DNA of 64,000 nt from Dyadobacter sp. LHD-138 (GTDB lineage: Bacteria; Bacteroidota; Bacteroidia; Cytophagales; Spirosomataceae): the NCBI RefSeq assembly GCF_030929615.1, contig NZ_JAVFVU010000021.1, positions 1 to 64,000 on the forward strand, in the 5' to 3' direction. Below the pieces are notes generated by a model, which saw only the letters and a program-made list of their open reading frames with translations, was not told where the DNA came from and made no database searches. Positions 7,349 through 17,155 of the stretch are shown here, in pieces; positions within the stretch are counted from its first letter, which is position 1, and each line of letters starts with the position of its first letter. Made by a program: the position numbers and the translations under genes.

Positions 7349-7377
7349 GAACGATCATTCAATAATATCGCTTATAG
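7349..7377 (+). promoter_or_regulatory. GAACGATCATTC-N11-TTATAG element (copy 1)
   Basis: The same composite, with 11 of 12 identical bases in the palindrome and an identical 11-bp gap to TTATAG, occurs upstream of the RND operon at 10190-10218. Here it precedes the GAF gene by about 310 bp. Confidence 0.5.
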
Positions 7378-7476
7378 ACTTTATACGACCAGAACGTATT
7401 CCGGGATGAATCTAAGAAAATGAATACATCGAAGGCCATAAATACAGGACAGATTAAATTGATTCAGACATTTGCT

Positions 7477-7493
7477 GCGGTTACCGTAACCGC
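7477..7493. promoter_or_regulatory. Perfect inverted repeat GCGGTTAC-C-GTAACCGC
   Basis: A 17-bp dyad with 8-bp perfect arms in an otherwise AT-rich region, about 190 bp upstream of the GAF gene. Size and symmetry fit a dimeric regulator's operator. It could also be a short transcript hairpin, but a 1-nt loop would be unfavourable. Confidence 0.5.
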
Positions 7494-7684
7494 AAATATT
7501 TAACAAAAGAATCCAGGCAGATGCCTGTAAAATAGGCAGCAATTTCACAACCCATTAACAAACCAATTATTGATATTAACTATACCCGACAAGATGAAAA
7601 AGAGGAGCCATTCATTTAATAAAACCGTCGGCATCGGTCACGCGGAATTTTTAATCAACCCGGTTAAAATTTAAGTCTGAGGAA

Positions 7685-10057
7685 ATGTACCTGGCCAAAT
7701 CAAATATCGCCCCGAAACCTTTAAAAGGATCTCTCGAAATCAAAAACAATGATTTCAAAGCTGTCCTGATGGATTCAACATTGTCGTTCAAACCTTTCGT
7801 AACACATTTAAAAAACATGCTTAAAGACGAACCGGCTGTTAAATCAGAGTTTTACCGGTTTGTGATTGAGAAGTTTGAAAATGAAATGAAAGGCAACGGA
7901 TCGGCTGTACTGGCCAGGGATTCGGTCAGATACAAAGAATTGATGGAGCTTGTTTACATGATCCTGACACCTTTGGCGACCAGTGAAAAAGAGCATTTCT
8001 GGGCATTAAGTACCCCCATTCCGGATAAGATATTTTTCAGTACAGATGGATTTTACCAGTTTTTTTCCGAACAGACCTCGGATGGGCAAGCGCTTAATCT
8101 CAGTCCTGTGCAGGATTATAAAAAGCAACAGATCCAGTTTATGTACCGGCTCGTCCTCGAACGATTATACAATATTCCGTCGCTGATTAAAAACGAGATT
8201 TTGTACCAGTATACCGACGCAGTAACCAATCTGCCGAAGTTTTATCATATCAATACGGATACCCGTTTTATTGACATTTTGCTTAAAGGCAAACTTCCCG
8301 TGTTGGATTATAAAATGATTGAGCCATACCTTCAGCAGGGTGCGGACACAACGGAGCTGGAAAATATACTGCCTCTAAACCGTTTTCGCTTTGAAGGCTT
8401 TTCCGTTATTACCCTGCTGGATGTAACCATTGAAAGAGCGACAGAAATTATTAAAGAAGCGCTGGTAAATCATTCCTACGAAACCGAAGGAAATCAGGCT
8501 ATTATTCAGGCACTTAAAACCCTGGCAGGTGATGACGCCATTGATTTCGGGCTGATCCCCTCCTATCAGATTAACGGAAAGTACGTTTTTGCGGGCACAG
8601 AATGTTCACAAAGCATGATGATAGAAGCCGTCAAAAAGTTTGGTCTGACGGAGGAAGCCTTTAATACACTCGTGAATCAGTATTATACCAACCCGCAAAC
8701 GGTTGTGTACAACAATATTACAAACGGACATCTTTCGGATAAGCCGCTGGGGAAACTTTTGGATACGGAAGGTATTTCTTCCTATGCATTGGTTCCGGTT
8801 TTTTATAATAAAAAAATGGCAGGTATTCTGGAAGTGTTTTCGAAACGTGGCGTATCACTTGATGACGCCCTGTTTTCAAGACTTCAGACAGCGTTGCCAT
8901 TGATCGCGCAGTTGCTGAAATACAACACGGACGAATTCAACGCCAAAATCGATACCATCATCCGGGATAAGTTTACGCCTTTGCAACCATCGGTACAATG
9001 GAAATTTAACGAGGCAGCCTGGAATTATCTGGAAAAAAGTACGCATAGCGAAACGGGTGCAGAAATAGAAACGGTGACCTTTGAAAAAGTACATCCTTTG
9101 TATGGCGCCATCGATATCCGGAATTCGACTTTTGAAAGAAACAGAGCCGTAAGAGAAGATATCAGAAAGCAGCTTGCACTGTTGACAGAAACTTTCCAGT
9201 CGATCAAAAGCCTGATTGAACTGGAAACCATGGAAACCTTTGTTTGCGCTTGCAGCCGCTGGGCAGACGAAATAAACGGCTATCTGACCTCGGAAGATGA
9301 ACTGGCTTTAAACCGTTTCCTGGCTGCGGAAGTAAATCCGTTTTTGATACGGATCCGTGAGGAATATCCTGTAACAAAGGACGTGGTGGACTTTTACTTT
9401 GCGGCATTGCTGGAATCAACCGGATTGGCTTTTGAGAACAGAAGAAAACTGGAATCCTCGCTTCAGCTGATCAACACCTCGGTAACAAGTTATATTGAAA
9501 ATGCCCAAAAAGCATTGAAATCGGCCTATCCGTTCTACTTTGAAAAATTCAGAACGGATGGAATCGAATATGACATGTACATCGGCCAGTCGATGGCACC
9601 GGACAAGCCTTTTGATAACATTTATCTAAAAAATCTTCGTTTGTGGCAGTTGATGTCGATGGCTGAGATAACCCGGCTGACAGAAAAACTGCTGCCGCAG
9701 ATGCAGCATCCACTCAGAACCACCCAGCTGATATTTATTCATTCAAATCCTATTAACATAAATTTCAGAAATGATGAGAGAAGATTTGATGTGGAAGGCG
9801 CTTACAACATCCGTTATGAGATTATTAAAAAACGGATCGACAAAGCCCTTGTCCGGGAAAGCGGAGAACGCCTTACACAGCCCGGAAAAATAGCGTTGGT
9901 GTACTTCAACGATAGTGAAGCGGAGGAATATGAGGACTATATCCAGGACCTTCAGGAAATGGGTTTTCTGAACCATGACCTGGAATATCTTGAACTGGAA
10001 GAATTACAGGGAGTCGCCGGATTAAAAGCGATCAGAATCGGTGTAAACTATCTGTAA
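7685..10057 (+). CDS. Large GAF-domain protein of Bacteroidota type
   Basis: A 790-aa cytoplasmic protein without signal peptide or membrane segments. Residues about 290-415 look like a GAF sensor domain: a helix around SQSMMIEAVKKFG, then ISSYALVPVFYNKKMAGILEVFSKRG, then a closing helix LFSRLQTALPLIAQLL. The rest (1-285 and 420-790) is mainly helical with no catalytic motif I can name. There is no histidine kinase, GGDEF or HTH signature, so the output is unknown. It is 235 bp upstream of the RND efflux operon, in the same direction, and shares a composite upstream element with it. A role as a ligand-sensing partner of that operon is inference. Confidence 0.6.
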   Translation: MYLAKSNIAPKPLKGSLEIKNNDFKAVLMDSTLSFKPFVTHLKNMLKDEPAVKSEFYRFVIEKFENEMKGNGSAVLARDSVRYKELMELVYMILTPLATSEKEHFWALSTPIPDKIFFSTDGFYQFFSEQTSDGQALNLSPVQDYKKQQIQFMYRLVLERLYNIPSLIKNEILYQYTDAVTNLPKFYHINTDTRFIDILLKGKLPVLDYKMIEPYLQQGADTTELENILPLNRFRFEGFSVITLLDVTIERATEIIKEALVNHSYETEGNQAIIQALKTLAGDDAIDFGLIPSYQINGKYVFAGTECSQSMMIEAVKKFGLTEEAFNTLVNQYYTNPQTVVYNNITNGHLSDKPLGKLLDTEGISSYALVPVFYNKKMAGILEVFSKRGVSLDDALFSRLQTALPLIAQLLKYNTDEFNAKIDTIIRDKFTPLQPSVQWKFNEAAWNYLEKSTHSETGAEIETVTFEKVHPLYGAIDIRNSTFERNRAVREDIRKQLALLTETFQSIKSLIELETMETFVCACSRWADEINGYLTSEDELALNRFLAAEVNPFLIRIREEYPVTKDVVDFYFAALLESTGLAFENRRKLESSLQLINTSVTSYIENAQKALKSAYPFYFEKFRTDGIEYDMYIGQSMAPDKPFDNIYLKNLRLWQLMSMAEITRLTEKLLPQMQHPLRTTQLIFIHSNPININFRNDERRFDVEGAYNIRYEIIKKRIDKALVRESGERLTQPGKIALVYFNDSEAEEYEDYIQDLQEMGFLNHDLEYLELEELQGVAGLKAIRIGVNYL

Positions 10058-10189
10058 AAAATCAGCTATCGAGTTGCATTACAAAAACAAAACAATCCAT
10101 TAAAAACCCCATTTTCTGGCCGTAAACTTACTTTTCACGGCCCCAAAGAGCGCTTTTAAAACTTTTTTTCAAGAAATCGAATAATTTTT

Positions 10190-10218
10190 GAACGATCGTT
10201 CTAAAATAAACATTATAG
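10190..10218 (+). promoter_or_regulatory. GAACGATCGTTC-N11-TTATAG element (copy 2) upstream of RND operon
   Basis: GAACGATCGTTC (10190-10201) is a perfect 12-bp palindrome, followed 11 bp later by TTATAG. It lies about 75 bp before the adaptor gene start. Size and position suit a TetR-type operator or an ECF-type promoter. No repressor gene adjoins the operon. Confidence 0.6.
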
Positions 10219-10292
10219 CTCTACCACCGCAAGAAAAGTAAGAACACCGGGATTTGAAATTTTCATCTCTTATTTAAATTAATACCACCATC

Positions 10293-11417
10293 ATGAAAAA
10301 TCTAATTTTAGGCATCGCTGTCCTATTGTATGGATGTGCACAAAAACAGGAGGCTCCAACGACTCCGCCGCCGCCAACGTTACCCGTAGTAGAAATTACA
10401 TCAGGCCAGGCCACAACGTATCAGGAATATCCCGCATCGATCGAAGGAAAGGTTAATCTGGAAATCCGTCCGCAGGTAGATGGTTACCTGGATCAGGTGT
10501 TTGTTGACGAAGGAGCATTCGTTAAAGCTGGACAGCCTCTTTTCAAAATCAACGATCTTCCTTACCGCGAACAGCTGAACAATGCGAAAGCAAGCCTGAG
10601 CGCAGCCCAAGCGTCGATTGTGAATACACAATTGGAAATTGATAAGCTGACACCGCTTGTGGCGAACAAAGTAATCTCTGATTTTCAGCTAAAAGCGGCC
10701 AAAGCAGCCAACAGCGTAGCCATTGCCAATGCAGAGCAAGCGAAAGCCATGGTTGGAACAGCCCAGATCAATTTTGGATATACCACGATTAAAGCACCCG
10801 TAAACGGATACATCGGAAGGTTGCCGAAGAAAAAGGGAAGCCTTGTTTCCCGCACTGACGTAGAGGCGTTGACCCAGCTTTCGGACGTGCAGGAAGTACA
10901 CGTTTACTTCGCACTGGGTGAATCTGACTTTATCAAATTCAAAGCGCAATATGACGGTGCAACGCTGAACGATAAACTGAAAAAGCTTGAACCGATATCG
11001 CTTTTGCTTGCAGATCAGACTATTTATCCTAAACAGGGCAAGATCGATATGATCGACGGGCAGTTTGATAAAAACACAGGCGCCATTACTTTGAGAGCCA
11101 CTTTTGCCAACGCACAGGGACTGCTTCGCTCGGGAAATACCGGGAAAGTGCGGTTAAGCCTTCAGCATGATTCGGCCATTCTGGTGCCGCAATCCGCTAC
11201 CATTGAAGTACAGGACAAAGTCTTCGTATATACAGTAGCGGAAGGCAACAAAGTAAAAAAACTGCCGATCACCATCATCGGAAAAAGCGGAAATAATTAC
11301 CTGATCAAAGACGGCGTGAAAGCGGGCGACAGAATCGTTTTCACCGGACTCGATCTTTTACAGGAGGGCGCCGTAATCACACCTGAAAAGGCAAAACCGG
11401 TGATTGCCCAAAACTAA
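10293..11417 (+). CDS. RND efflux periplasmic adaptor (membrane fusion protein)
   Basis: A 374-aa AcrA/MexA-type lipoprotein with a signal peptide and lipobox LLYGC, then a Pro-rich linker. The N-terminal part carries the lipoyl half-motif VNLEIRPQVDGYLDQVFVDEGAFVKAGQPLF. An alpha-hairpin follows (about residues 95-160), then the second lipoyl half FGYTTIKAPVNGYIGRLPKKKGSLV, and beta-barrel and membrane-proximal domains to the end. It bridges the inner-membrane pump and the outer-membrane channel. It is the first gene of a three-gene operon, 23 bp before the pump. Confidence 0.95.
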   Translation: MKNLILGIAVLLYGCAQKQEAPTTPPPPTLPVVEITSGQATTYQEYPASIEGKVNLEIRPQVDGYLDQVFVDEGAFVKAGQPLFKINDLPYREQLNNAKASLSAAQASIVNTQLEIDKLTPLVANKVISDFQLKAAKAANSVAIANAEQAKAMVGTAQINFGYTTIKAPVNGYIGRLPKKKGSLVSRTDVEALTQLSDVQEVHVYFALGESDFIKFKAQYDGATLNDKLKKLEPISLLLADQTIYPKQGKIDMIDGQFDKNTGAITLRATFANAQGLLRSGNTGKVRLSLQHDSAILVPQSATIEVQDKVFVYTVAEGNKVKKLPITIIGKSGNNYLIKDGVKAGDRIVFTGLDLLQEGAVITPEKAKPVIAQN

Positions 11418-11440
11418 TAGTACACCTAAAATGAATCTTT

Positions 11441-14400
11441 ATGTTTAAGAAATTCATAGACAGACCTGTTTTAGCCACCGTTATCTCCATCTTACTGGTG
11501 ATACTCGGGGTGCTGGGACTAACCACATTACCCTTGCAGCAATTTCCGGACATTGCGCCGCCCGCTGTTCAGGTGATTGCCAACTACCCTGGCGCAAACG
11601 CAGAAACGGTATTACGCTCCGTGGCCCCATCGCTGGAAGAGTCCATTAACGGGGTTGAAAACATGAGCTACATGAACTCAACGGCCAGCAATGACGGATC
11701 CTTGGTCATTACCGTTTATTTTAAATTGGGTACAAACCCGGATCAGGCGGCGGTTAACGTTCAAAACCGTGTATCACAGGCAACAAGTCAATTACCGGCA
11801 GAGGTGGTTCAGGCGGGTGTAACAACGGCCAAACAGCAAAACAGTATGCTGATGGTGACAGCCCTTTATTCGGAAAACGCAACTTACGACCAGACTTTCC
11901 TGGCCAACTATGCTCAGATCAATATCATTCCTGAAATCAAAAGGATTAAAGGTGTTGGGCAGTCGACAATATTTGGAGGCAACAAAGACTATTCGATGCG
12001 CGTATGGCTTAAACCAAGTCAGTTGGCCACCTATAATCTTACTCCGAACGAAGTGATTGCCGCCATCCGTGACAAAAACCTGGAAGCCGCACCCGGAAAA
12101 TTCGGTGAAAACAGCCAGGAATCTTTTGAATACGTGATCAAATACAAGGGAAAGCTGAACAAACCGGAGGAATATGAAAATATCATTATCCGCTCGAATG
12201 CCGACGGTTCAATCTTGAGACTGAAAGATGTGGCAAAAGTAGAGTTCGGTTCTTATACCTATGGAAACTTTACACGCATCGATGGCAAGCCAGGTGTGAA
12301 CATAGCCACCATGCAGCTGGCCGGTTCCAATGCGAGTGAAATCCAGATTGCGATTCTGGATCTGATGAAAAAAGCCGAAAAGGATTTTCCAAAAGGCATC
12401 AAATATGTGACTATTTATAACACCAAAGATTCTCTGGACCAGTCAATCGAGCAAGTGCAGCATACCTTGCTGGAAGCTTTTATCCTGGTTTTCATCGTGG
12501 TTTATATTTTTCTTCAGGATTTCCGCTCAACACTTATTCCGGCCATTGCCGTACCGGTTGCTATTCTTGGAACATTCTTTTTCATGTCCCTGTTTGGCTT
12601 CTCTATCAACCTGTTGACCCTTTTCGCTTTGGTATTAGCCATCGGAATTGTCGTCGATGATGCCATCGTCGTCGTCGAGGCCGTGCATTTAAAAATGGAG
12701 AAAAAAGGATTGCCCCCCAAGGCTGCCACGGTATCTGCCATGAGCGAAATTACCGGTGCGATTATTTCCATTACCCTGATTATGTCGGCCGTATTTCTAC
12801 CGGTTGGTTTCCTGGAAGGCTCTACGGGTGTATTCTATCGCCAGTTTGCGTTCACACTCGCAATAGCCATTGTAATCTCGGCCGTTAACGCGCTGACATT
12901 AAGTCCTGCTTTGTGCGCGATTTTCCTGAAAGAACATAAGCACGACAAAGATGGTGTTTACGTAAAGAAAAGCTTCAAGGAGAAATTCTTCATGGGTTTC
13001 AACGCATCTTTCGATAAGCTGACCAACCGATATGTTAACAGCCTTCGGTTCCTTATTCGCTATCGCTGGTTAAGTCTTGGTGCTTTGGTTTTGGTTACGA
13101 TTGCAACTGGTTATATGGTTTCTAAAACTAAAACTGGATTCATACCTTCTGAGGATCAAGGATTTATAGCAATATCACTATCAATGCCGGTGGGCGCTTC
13201 CCTGGAACGCACAACGGAAGTTCTTCACAAGGCCGAAGCGGTTTTAGGGACAATGGAGTCGCAAAGAGCGTTGGACGGACTTTCCGGATTTAATATTCTG
13301 ACACAATCTTCCAGCCCTTCGTCAGCCGTTATGTTTGTTAATTTAAAACCTGCCCCGGAAAGAGGTGCGGTTAAGGATATCAATGCAATCATGAATGAGA
13401 TCAGACAAAAGCTGGGAGCAATTAAAGGCGCCAATTTCTTTGTCTTCACCTTCCCTACCGTACCCGGTTTCAGTAATATTGACGGTCTGGATTTTGTATT
13501 GCAGGATAGAAACGGAGGTAAACTGGATAAGTTCAGCGGCGTGGCCAATGGCTTTATCGGAGAGCTGATGAAACGCCCTGAGATCGCCGTAGCATTCACA
13601 GCATTCCGCGCGGATTATCCTCAGCTTGAAATGGAAGTGGATGAAGTGAAGGCTGAGCAGCTGAGCGTCAACGTAAAAGATATTCTGCAAACGATGCAGG
13701 CCTATTTTGGTAGCGCGCAGGCCTCAGATTTTAACCGTTTTGGTAAATACTACCGGGTGATGGTTCAAGCTGATATTGCCGACCGCACGGATCCTTCGTC
13801 CATGGATGGTGTTCTGGTAAAAAATCGTTTGGGCGACATGGTGCCGATTAATACGTTGGTTAAACTGAAACGTGTATTTGGCCCTGAAAATGCTTCCCGC
13901 TATAACCTGTTCAACTCCATTGGGATCAATGCCATTGCCAAACCGGGATTCAGCTCGGGAGATGCCATTAAAGCGGTGGAAGAAGTGGCGGCAAAAAATC
14001 TGCCTTCTGGTTTTAAATATGAATTCTCTGGGATAACAAAAGAAGAAATTTCGTCAGGAGGGCAATCTGCGGTTATTTTCGCACTGTGTCTGGTCTTCGT
14101 ATATTTCCTTCTTGCGGCGCAGTATGAAAGTTATATTCTTCCGTTCGCCGTTATTCTTTCAATCCCGACCGGAATATTCGGCGTATTTGCCGCCATCGGA
14201 GTAACCGGTATTGAAAACAATATTTACGTACAGGTGGCGCTGATCATGTTGATCGGTCTGCTGGCAAAAAATGCGATCCTGATTGTGGAGTATGCCGTAC
14301 AAAGAAGAAAGGCCGGAAAGGCATTGTTACACGCTTCGCTTGAAGCCGCCAAACTTCGTCTCCGTCCGATTATCATGACTTCTCTTGCTTTCGTGGTAGG

Positions 14401-14614
14401 TCTTATTCCTATGATGACTGCCGCCGGGCCATCCGCCCAGGGAAATCATTCGATCAGTATCGGCGCGGCTGGCGGTATGATCACCGGCGTCGTCCTTGGT
14501 TTGTTCATTATCCCTGTATTGTTTGTGGTGTTCCAATATCTCCAGGAACTGGTTACGGGAAAACCCGTTGCCGTTGTCAAACACGAAGAAGTGGAGTTGG
14601 CAGAGGCAATTTAA
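11441..14614 (+). CDS. RND multidrug efflux pump, HAE1 (AcrB/MexB) family
   Basis: A 1057-aa inner-membrane proton/drug antiporter of full family length. It starts MFKKFIDRPVLATVISILLV (TM1). Two large periplasmic loops and 12 TM helices are evident. TM4 keeps the proton-relay pair in AIGIVVDDAIVVVEAV. The signatures PGANAETVLRSVAPSLEESINGVENM and MTSLAFVVGLIPMMTA are intact. Substrates of such pumps are hydrophobic or amphiphilic compounds; the specificity here cannot be read from sequence. It is the second gene of the operon, 12 bp before the outer-membrane channel gene. Confidence 0.97.
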   Translation: MFKKFIDRPVLATVISILLVILGVLGLTTLPLQQFPDIAPPAVQVIANYPGANAETVLRSVAPSLEESINGVENMSYMNSTASNDGSLVITVYFKLGTNPDQAAVNVQNRVSQATSQLPAEVVQAGVTTAKQQNSMLMVTALYSENATYDQTFLANYAQINIIPEIKRIKGVGQSTIFGGNKDYSMRVWLKPSQLATYNLTPNEVIAAIRDKNLEAAPGKFGENSQESFEYVIKYKGKLNKPEEYENIIIRSNADGSILRLKDVAKVEFGSYTYGNFTRIDGKPGVNIATMQLAGSNASEIQIAILDLMKKAEKDFPKGIKYVTIYNTKDSLDQSIEQVQHTLLEAFILVFIVVYIFLQDFRSTLIPAIAVPVAILGTFFFMSLFGFSINLLTLFALVLAIGIVVDDAIVVVEAVHLKMEKKGLPPKAATVSAMSEITGAIISITLIMSAVFLPVGFLEGSTGVFYRQFAFTLAIAIVISAVNALTLSPALCAIFLKEHKHDKDGVYVKKSFKEKFFMGFNASFDKLTNRYVNSLRFLIRYRWLSLGALVLVTIATGYMVSKTKTGFIPSEDQGFIAISLSMPVGASLERTTEVLHKAEAVLGTMESQRALDGLSGFNILTQSSSPSSAVMFVNLKPAPERGAVKDINAIMNEIRQKLGAIKGANFFVFTFPTVPGFSNIDGLDFVLQDRNGGKLDKFSGVANGFIGELMKRPEIAVAFTAFRADYPQLEMEVDEVKAEQLSVNVKDILQTMQAYFGSAQASDFNRFGKYYRVMVQADIADRTDPSSMDGVLVKNRLGDMVPINTLVKLKRVFGPENASRYNLFNSIGINAIAKPGFSSGDAIKAVEEVAAKNLPSGFKYEFSGITKEEISSGGQSAVIFALCLVFVYFLLAAQYESYILPFAVILSIPTGIFGVFAAIGVTGIENNIYVQVALIMLIGLLAKNAILIVEYAVQRRKAGKALLHASLEAAKLRLRPIIMTSLAFVVGLIPMMTAAGPSAQGNHSISIGAAGGMITGVVLGLFIIPVLFVVFQYLQELVTGKPVAVVKHEEVELAEAI

Positions 14615-14626
14615 AGTTATTACATT

Positions 14627-16042
14627 ATGAAAAAATACATAAACAGAATCTCATTTCTCGTGTTGCTTACGACGCTCGCCGCTTGTAAGATCTCGAAAAA
14701 CGTAGAAACGCCAAAAGCGGCTTTACCTGAAACTTTCAGGAATGCCGCTGCCACAACGGACACAGTCAGTATTGCTGACTTGCCCCTCGACAGTTTTTTC
14801 ACAGACGCTTCCCTGCAAAAATTGCTGGACAGTGCCATAGCGAAAAACTATGACATGCAGGTTGCGCTTAAAAATATTGAGGCGTCTCAGTTGTTGTTCA
14901 AGCAAACCAGATGGGCTTATCTACCCGACGCACGCCTGCAGATCAGCGCCGGTTCAAACCGCCCTTCGGATAATAGTTTGAATGGATTAAGTGCCAGCTC
15001 GTTTTTGAAAACAACCCATATTGAAGATTTCACAACCAGTGTGGGTTTATCCTGGGAAGCCGATATCTGGGGCAAAATCCGCAACAGAAATGGTCGCGCC
15101 CTGGCTGAATACCTTCAAACGATCGAAGCGAAAAACGCGATCCGGACGAACCTTGTCGCAGCTGTTTCCCAGGGCTTTTACAACCTGCTGATGTTGGATG
15201 CACAGCTTTCAATCGCTGAAAAAAACCTGGCGTTAAATGACAGTACGTTGAGGATTTTCGGTTTGCAGTTTAGTTCCGGACAGGTGACGTCGCTGGCTAT
15301 TCAACAGGCAGAAGCGCAAAGACTGAATGCTGCCAAACTGATTCCTGAGTTGCAGCAAAATATCACTTTGCAGGAAAATGCCTTGAGCATTCTTGCGGGT
15401 GAGCTGCCGGGCAGAACCGAACGAAACCTCCAGATTGATCAGGTAAAATTCCCTGAAACATTAGCGAGTGGCGTCCCAATGGGTATATTAAACCGGAGAC
15501 CTGATATCCGTAGATCCGAACTGGCACTCGATGTAGCCAACGCGAATGTAGGTATTGCCAAAGCGAATATGTATCCGGCCCTGACGATCACGGCCTCCGG
15601 CGGTATTAATTCTTTTAAAGCCTCAAACTGGTTTAACATCCCGGCCTCTCTTTTCGGAGCAGCCGCAGGAGGCTTAACGCAACCGTTGTTCCAGCGCAAC
15701 CAGCTGAAAACACAATATGAGGTTTCTAAAGTGGAACGCGAAAGAACCGTCCTCGAATTCAGACAATCCGTGTTGTATGCCGTCGGTGAAGTTTCGGATG
15801 CTTTGGTAAAAATAGAGAAGTTGAAAGAACAGCAAGCCATCGCAGCGACCCGCGTAAAAACACTGGAACAAGCGATTTCCAATGCCAATTTGCTTTTCCA
15901 AAGCGGTCTGGCCAACTACCTTGAAGTGATCACCGCGCAAAGCAATGTCCTTCAAAGTGAACTGGAACTCGTCGCCATCAAACGTGCGCAACTCGCCGCC
16001 AATGTCGACTTATACCGGTCACTTGGCGGAGGATGGAAGTGA
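14627..16042 (+). CDS. Outer-membrane efflux channel lipoprotein (NodT/OprM family)
   Basis: A 471-aa TolC-like protein with signal peptide and lipobox TTLAAC. The two OEP repeats are visible: DMQVALKNIEASQLLFKQTRWAYLPD and IWGKIRNRNGRALAEYLQT in the first half. The second half has GILNRRPDIRRSELALDVANANVGIAKANMYPALTI, then SGLANYLEVITAQSNVL near the end. It forms the trimeric exit duct for the pump. It is last in the operon; a hairpin follows the stop. Confidence 0.95.
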   Translation: MKKYINRISFLVLLTTLAACKISKNVETPKAALPETFRNAAATTDTVSIADLPLDSFFTDASLQKLLDSAIAKNYDMQVALKNIEASQLLFKQTRWAYLPDARLQISAGSNRPSDNSLNGLSASSFLKTTHIEDFTTSVGLSWEADIWGKIRNRNGRALAEYLQTIEAKNAIRTNLVAAVSQGFYNLLMLDAQLSIAEKNLALNDSTLRIFGLQFSSGQVTSLAIQQAEAQRLNAAKLIPELQQNITLQENALSILAGELPGRTERNLQIDQVKFPETLASGVPMGILNRRPDIRRSELALDVANANVGIAKANMYPALTITASGGINSFKASNWFNIPASLFGAAAGGLTQPLFQRNQLKTQYEVSKVERERTVLEFRQSVLYAVGEVSDALVKIEKLKEQQAIAATRVKTLEQAISNANLLFQSGLANYLEVITAQSNVLQSELELVAIKRAQLAANVDLYRSLGGGWK

Positions 16043-16070
16043 GACAAAAATAAAATGAAGCATTAAAAAT

Positions 16071-16115
16071 AAAACGAGAGCCGTGGAGTTTACCTCCCGA
16101 GCCCTCGTTTTTCGT
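16071..16115 (+). terminator. Terminator of the RND operon
   Basis: AAACGAGAGC and GAGCCCTCGTTTTT form an imperfect GC-rich hairpin followed by T residues, 30 bp after the stop of the channel gene. Confidence 0.7.
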
Positions 16116-16261
16116 TATCCACCTCTTGTCTTGTACAAAAACCTAGTTTAGAAAGTCTTTCTCGCCGTTTTACCAAACAAAACAACTCCATCAAACTCCC
16201 TCCCCAACTCCCTATACCGCTGCGTTTAAACAAACCCGGGAAACAATATTACATTCTTACT

Positions 16262-17116
16262 TTACAACCTCTTAAATTTCAGGATATTTCCACTCGTCGT
16301 TTCGTCCCCCTCATTAGAAATAAACAGGTTTCCAAGTTTATCGAATGCTATGCCTTCCGGCTGCTTGAAATTATTGCCAGCAAGCGGATAAAACTGCTTG
16401 GGTTTCCAGTTTTTATCCGTAACAACGATCAATTTGTTCATGCTTGAAAGGATAAACCAATCACCCGTGACCGGATTTTTTGCCAGTGCAGAAGGTTGAA
16501 ATCTTTTTTTCATTTTACCTGCAATCGCTTTTATCGCATCTACATTTAAAACAAAACCACCTGATTTCTGAATGGAACTTCCCAGATCCAGGACATAGCC
16601 GGAAACGCTTTTATCAGGAATGTCCCCAGCGCAGTTTTTGCATAAAACGTAAATTTTACCCGAAGCCTCATCGCCAAACATTCCCTCATACTCGCCCTTC
16701 GGCAGCAAGCCCCTATGTTCTTTTGTTTTCGTAGTTTGTGTTAGCTGCGTTTCCGTGAAAGGAAACGAAAACAGACTACCGTTACTTTTTAAAACGACAA
16801 CCTGATCTTTCAAGATGGCTATGTCTTCGAAATCTCCTTTTCCTGCGAACGCCGTGTACTTATGCGCCTGACTTTTCCAGGTCAAATGAAACACCTTTCC
16901 TTCTTCATCCTGCACAGCATAAAAGACATCGCTTTTCCCTTTGTTAAAAGTTACTCCTGAAATCTCCTTCAACGTTTCGGGCATGTTAAAGACCTCAGGT
17001 TTGGTCAAATCGTATTCTTTTGTAAGCACATTTTGTTCACCAGCTGAATTGCAGCCCATACCTAAAAGCATGAAGGTGATTAAAAAAACGAGCAAGTTTA
17101 TTTTTTGGCCGATCAT
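16262..17116 (-). CDS. SdiA-regulated/YjiK-like lipoprotein
   Basis: A 284-aa protein with signal peptide and lipobox LLGMGC. The body is a beta-propeller-like chain of repeats: PETLKEISGVTFN, then DFEDIAILKDQVVVLKSNG, then EYEGMFGDEASGKIYVLCKNC, then RFQPSALAKNPVTGDWFILSS, ending QPEGIAFDKLGNLFISNEGD. This is the pattern of the SdiA-regulated (YjiK) family, surface or periplasmic proteins of unknown activity. It lies 40 bp downstream of the polyphosphate kinase gene on the same strand, so it may belong to that transcript. Confidence 0.8.
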   Translation of the reverse strand: MIGQKINLLVFLITFMLLGMGCNSAGEQNVLTKEYDLTKPEVFNMPETLKEISGVTFNKGKSDVFYAVQDEEGKVFHLTWKSQAHKYTAFAGKGDFEDIAILKDQVVVLKSNGSLFSFPFTETQLTQTTKTKEHRGLLPKGEYEGMFGDEASGKIYVLCKNCAGDIPDKSVSGYVLDLGSSIQKSGGFVLNVDAIKAIAGKMKKRFQPSALAKNPVTGDWFILSSMNKLIVVTDKNWKPKQFYPLAGNNFKQPEGIAFDKLGNLFISNEGDETTSGNILKFKRL

Positions 17117-17155
17117 AATTTTAAAAATCTAAATATAAAGACAAGTCTGTCTGTT

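Larger units (their letters stand above)
7129..7684. other. Long leader region upstream of the GAF-protein gene
   Basis: This 556-bp AT-rich stretch holds two regulatory-looking sites listed separately (7349-7377 and 7477-7493). It also holds a 26-codon open frame at 7594-7674 starting MKKRSHSFNKTV and ending 10 bp before the GAF gene start. That frame could be a leader peptide or chance. Confidence 0.4.
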
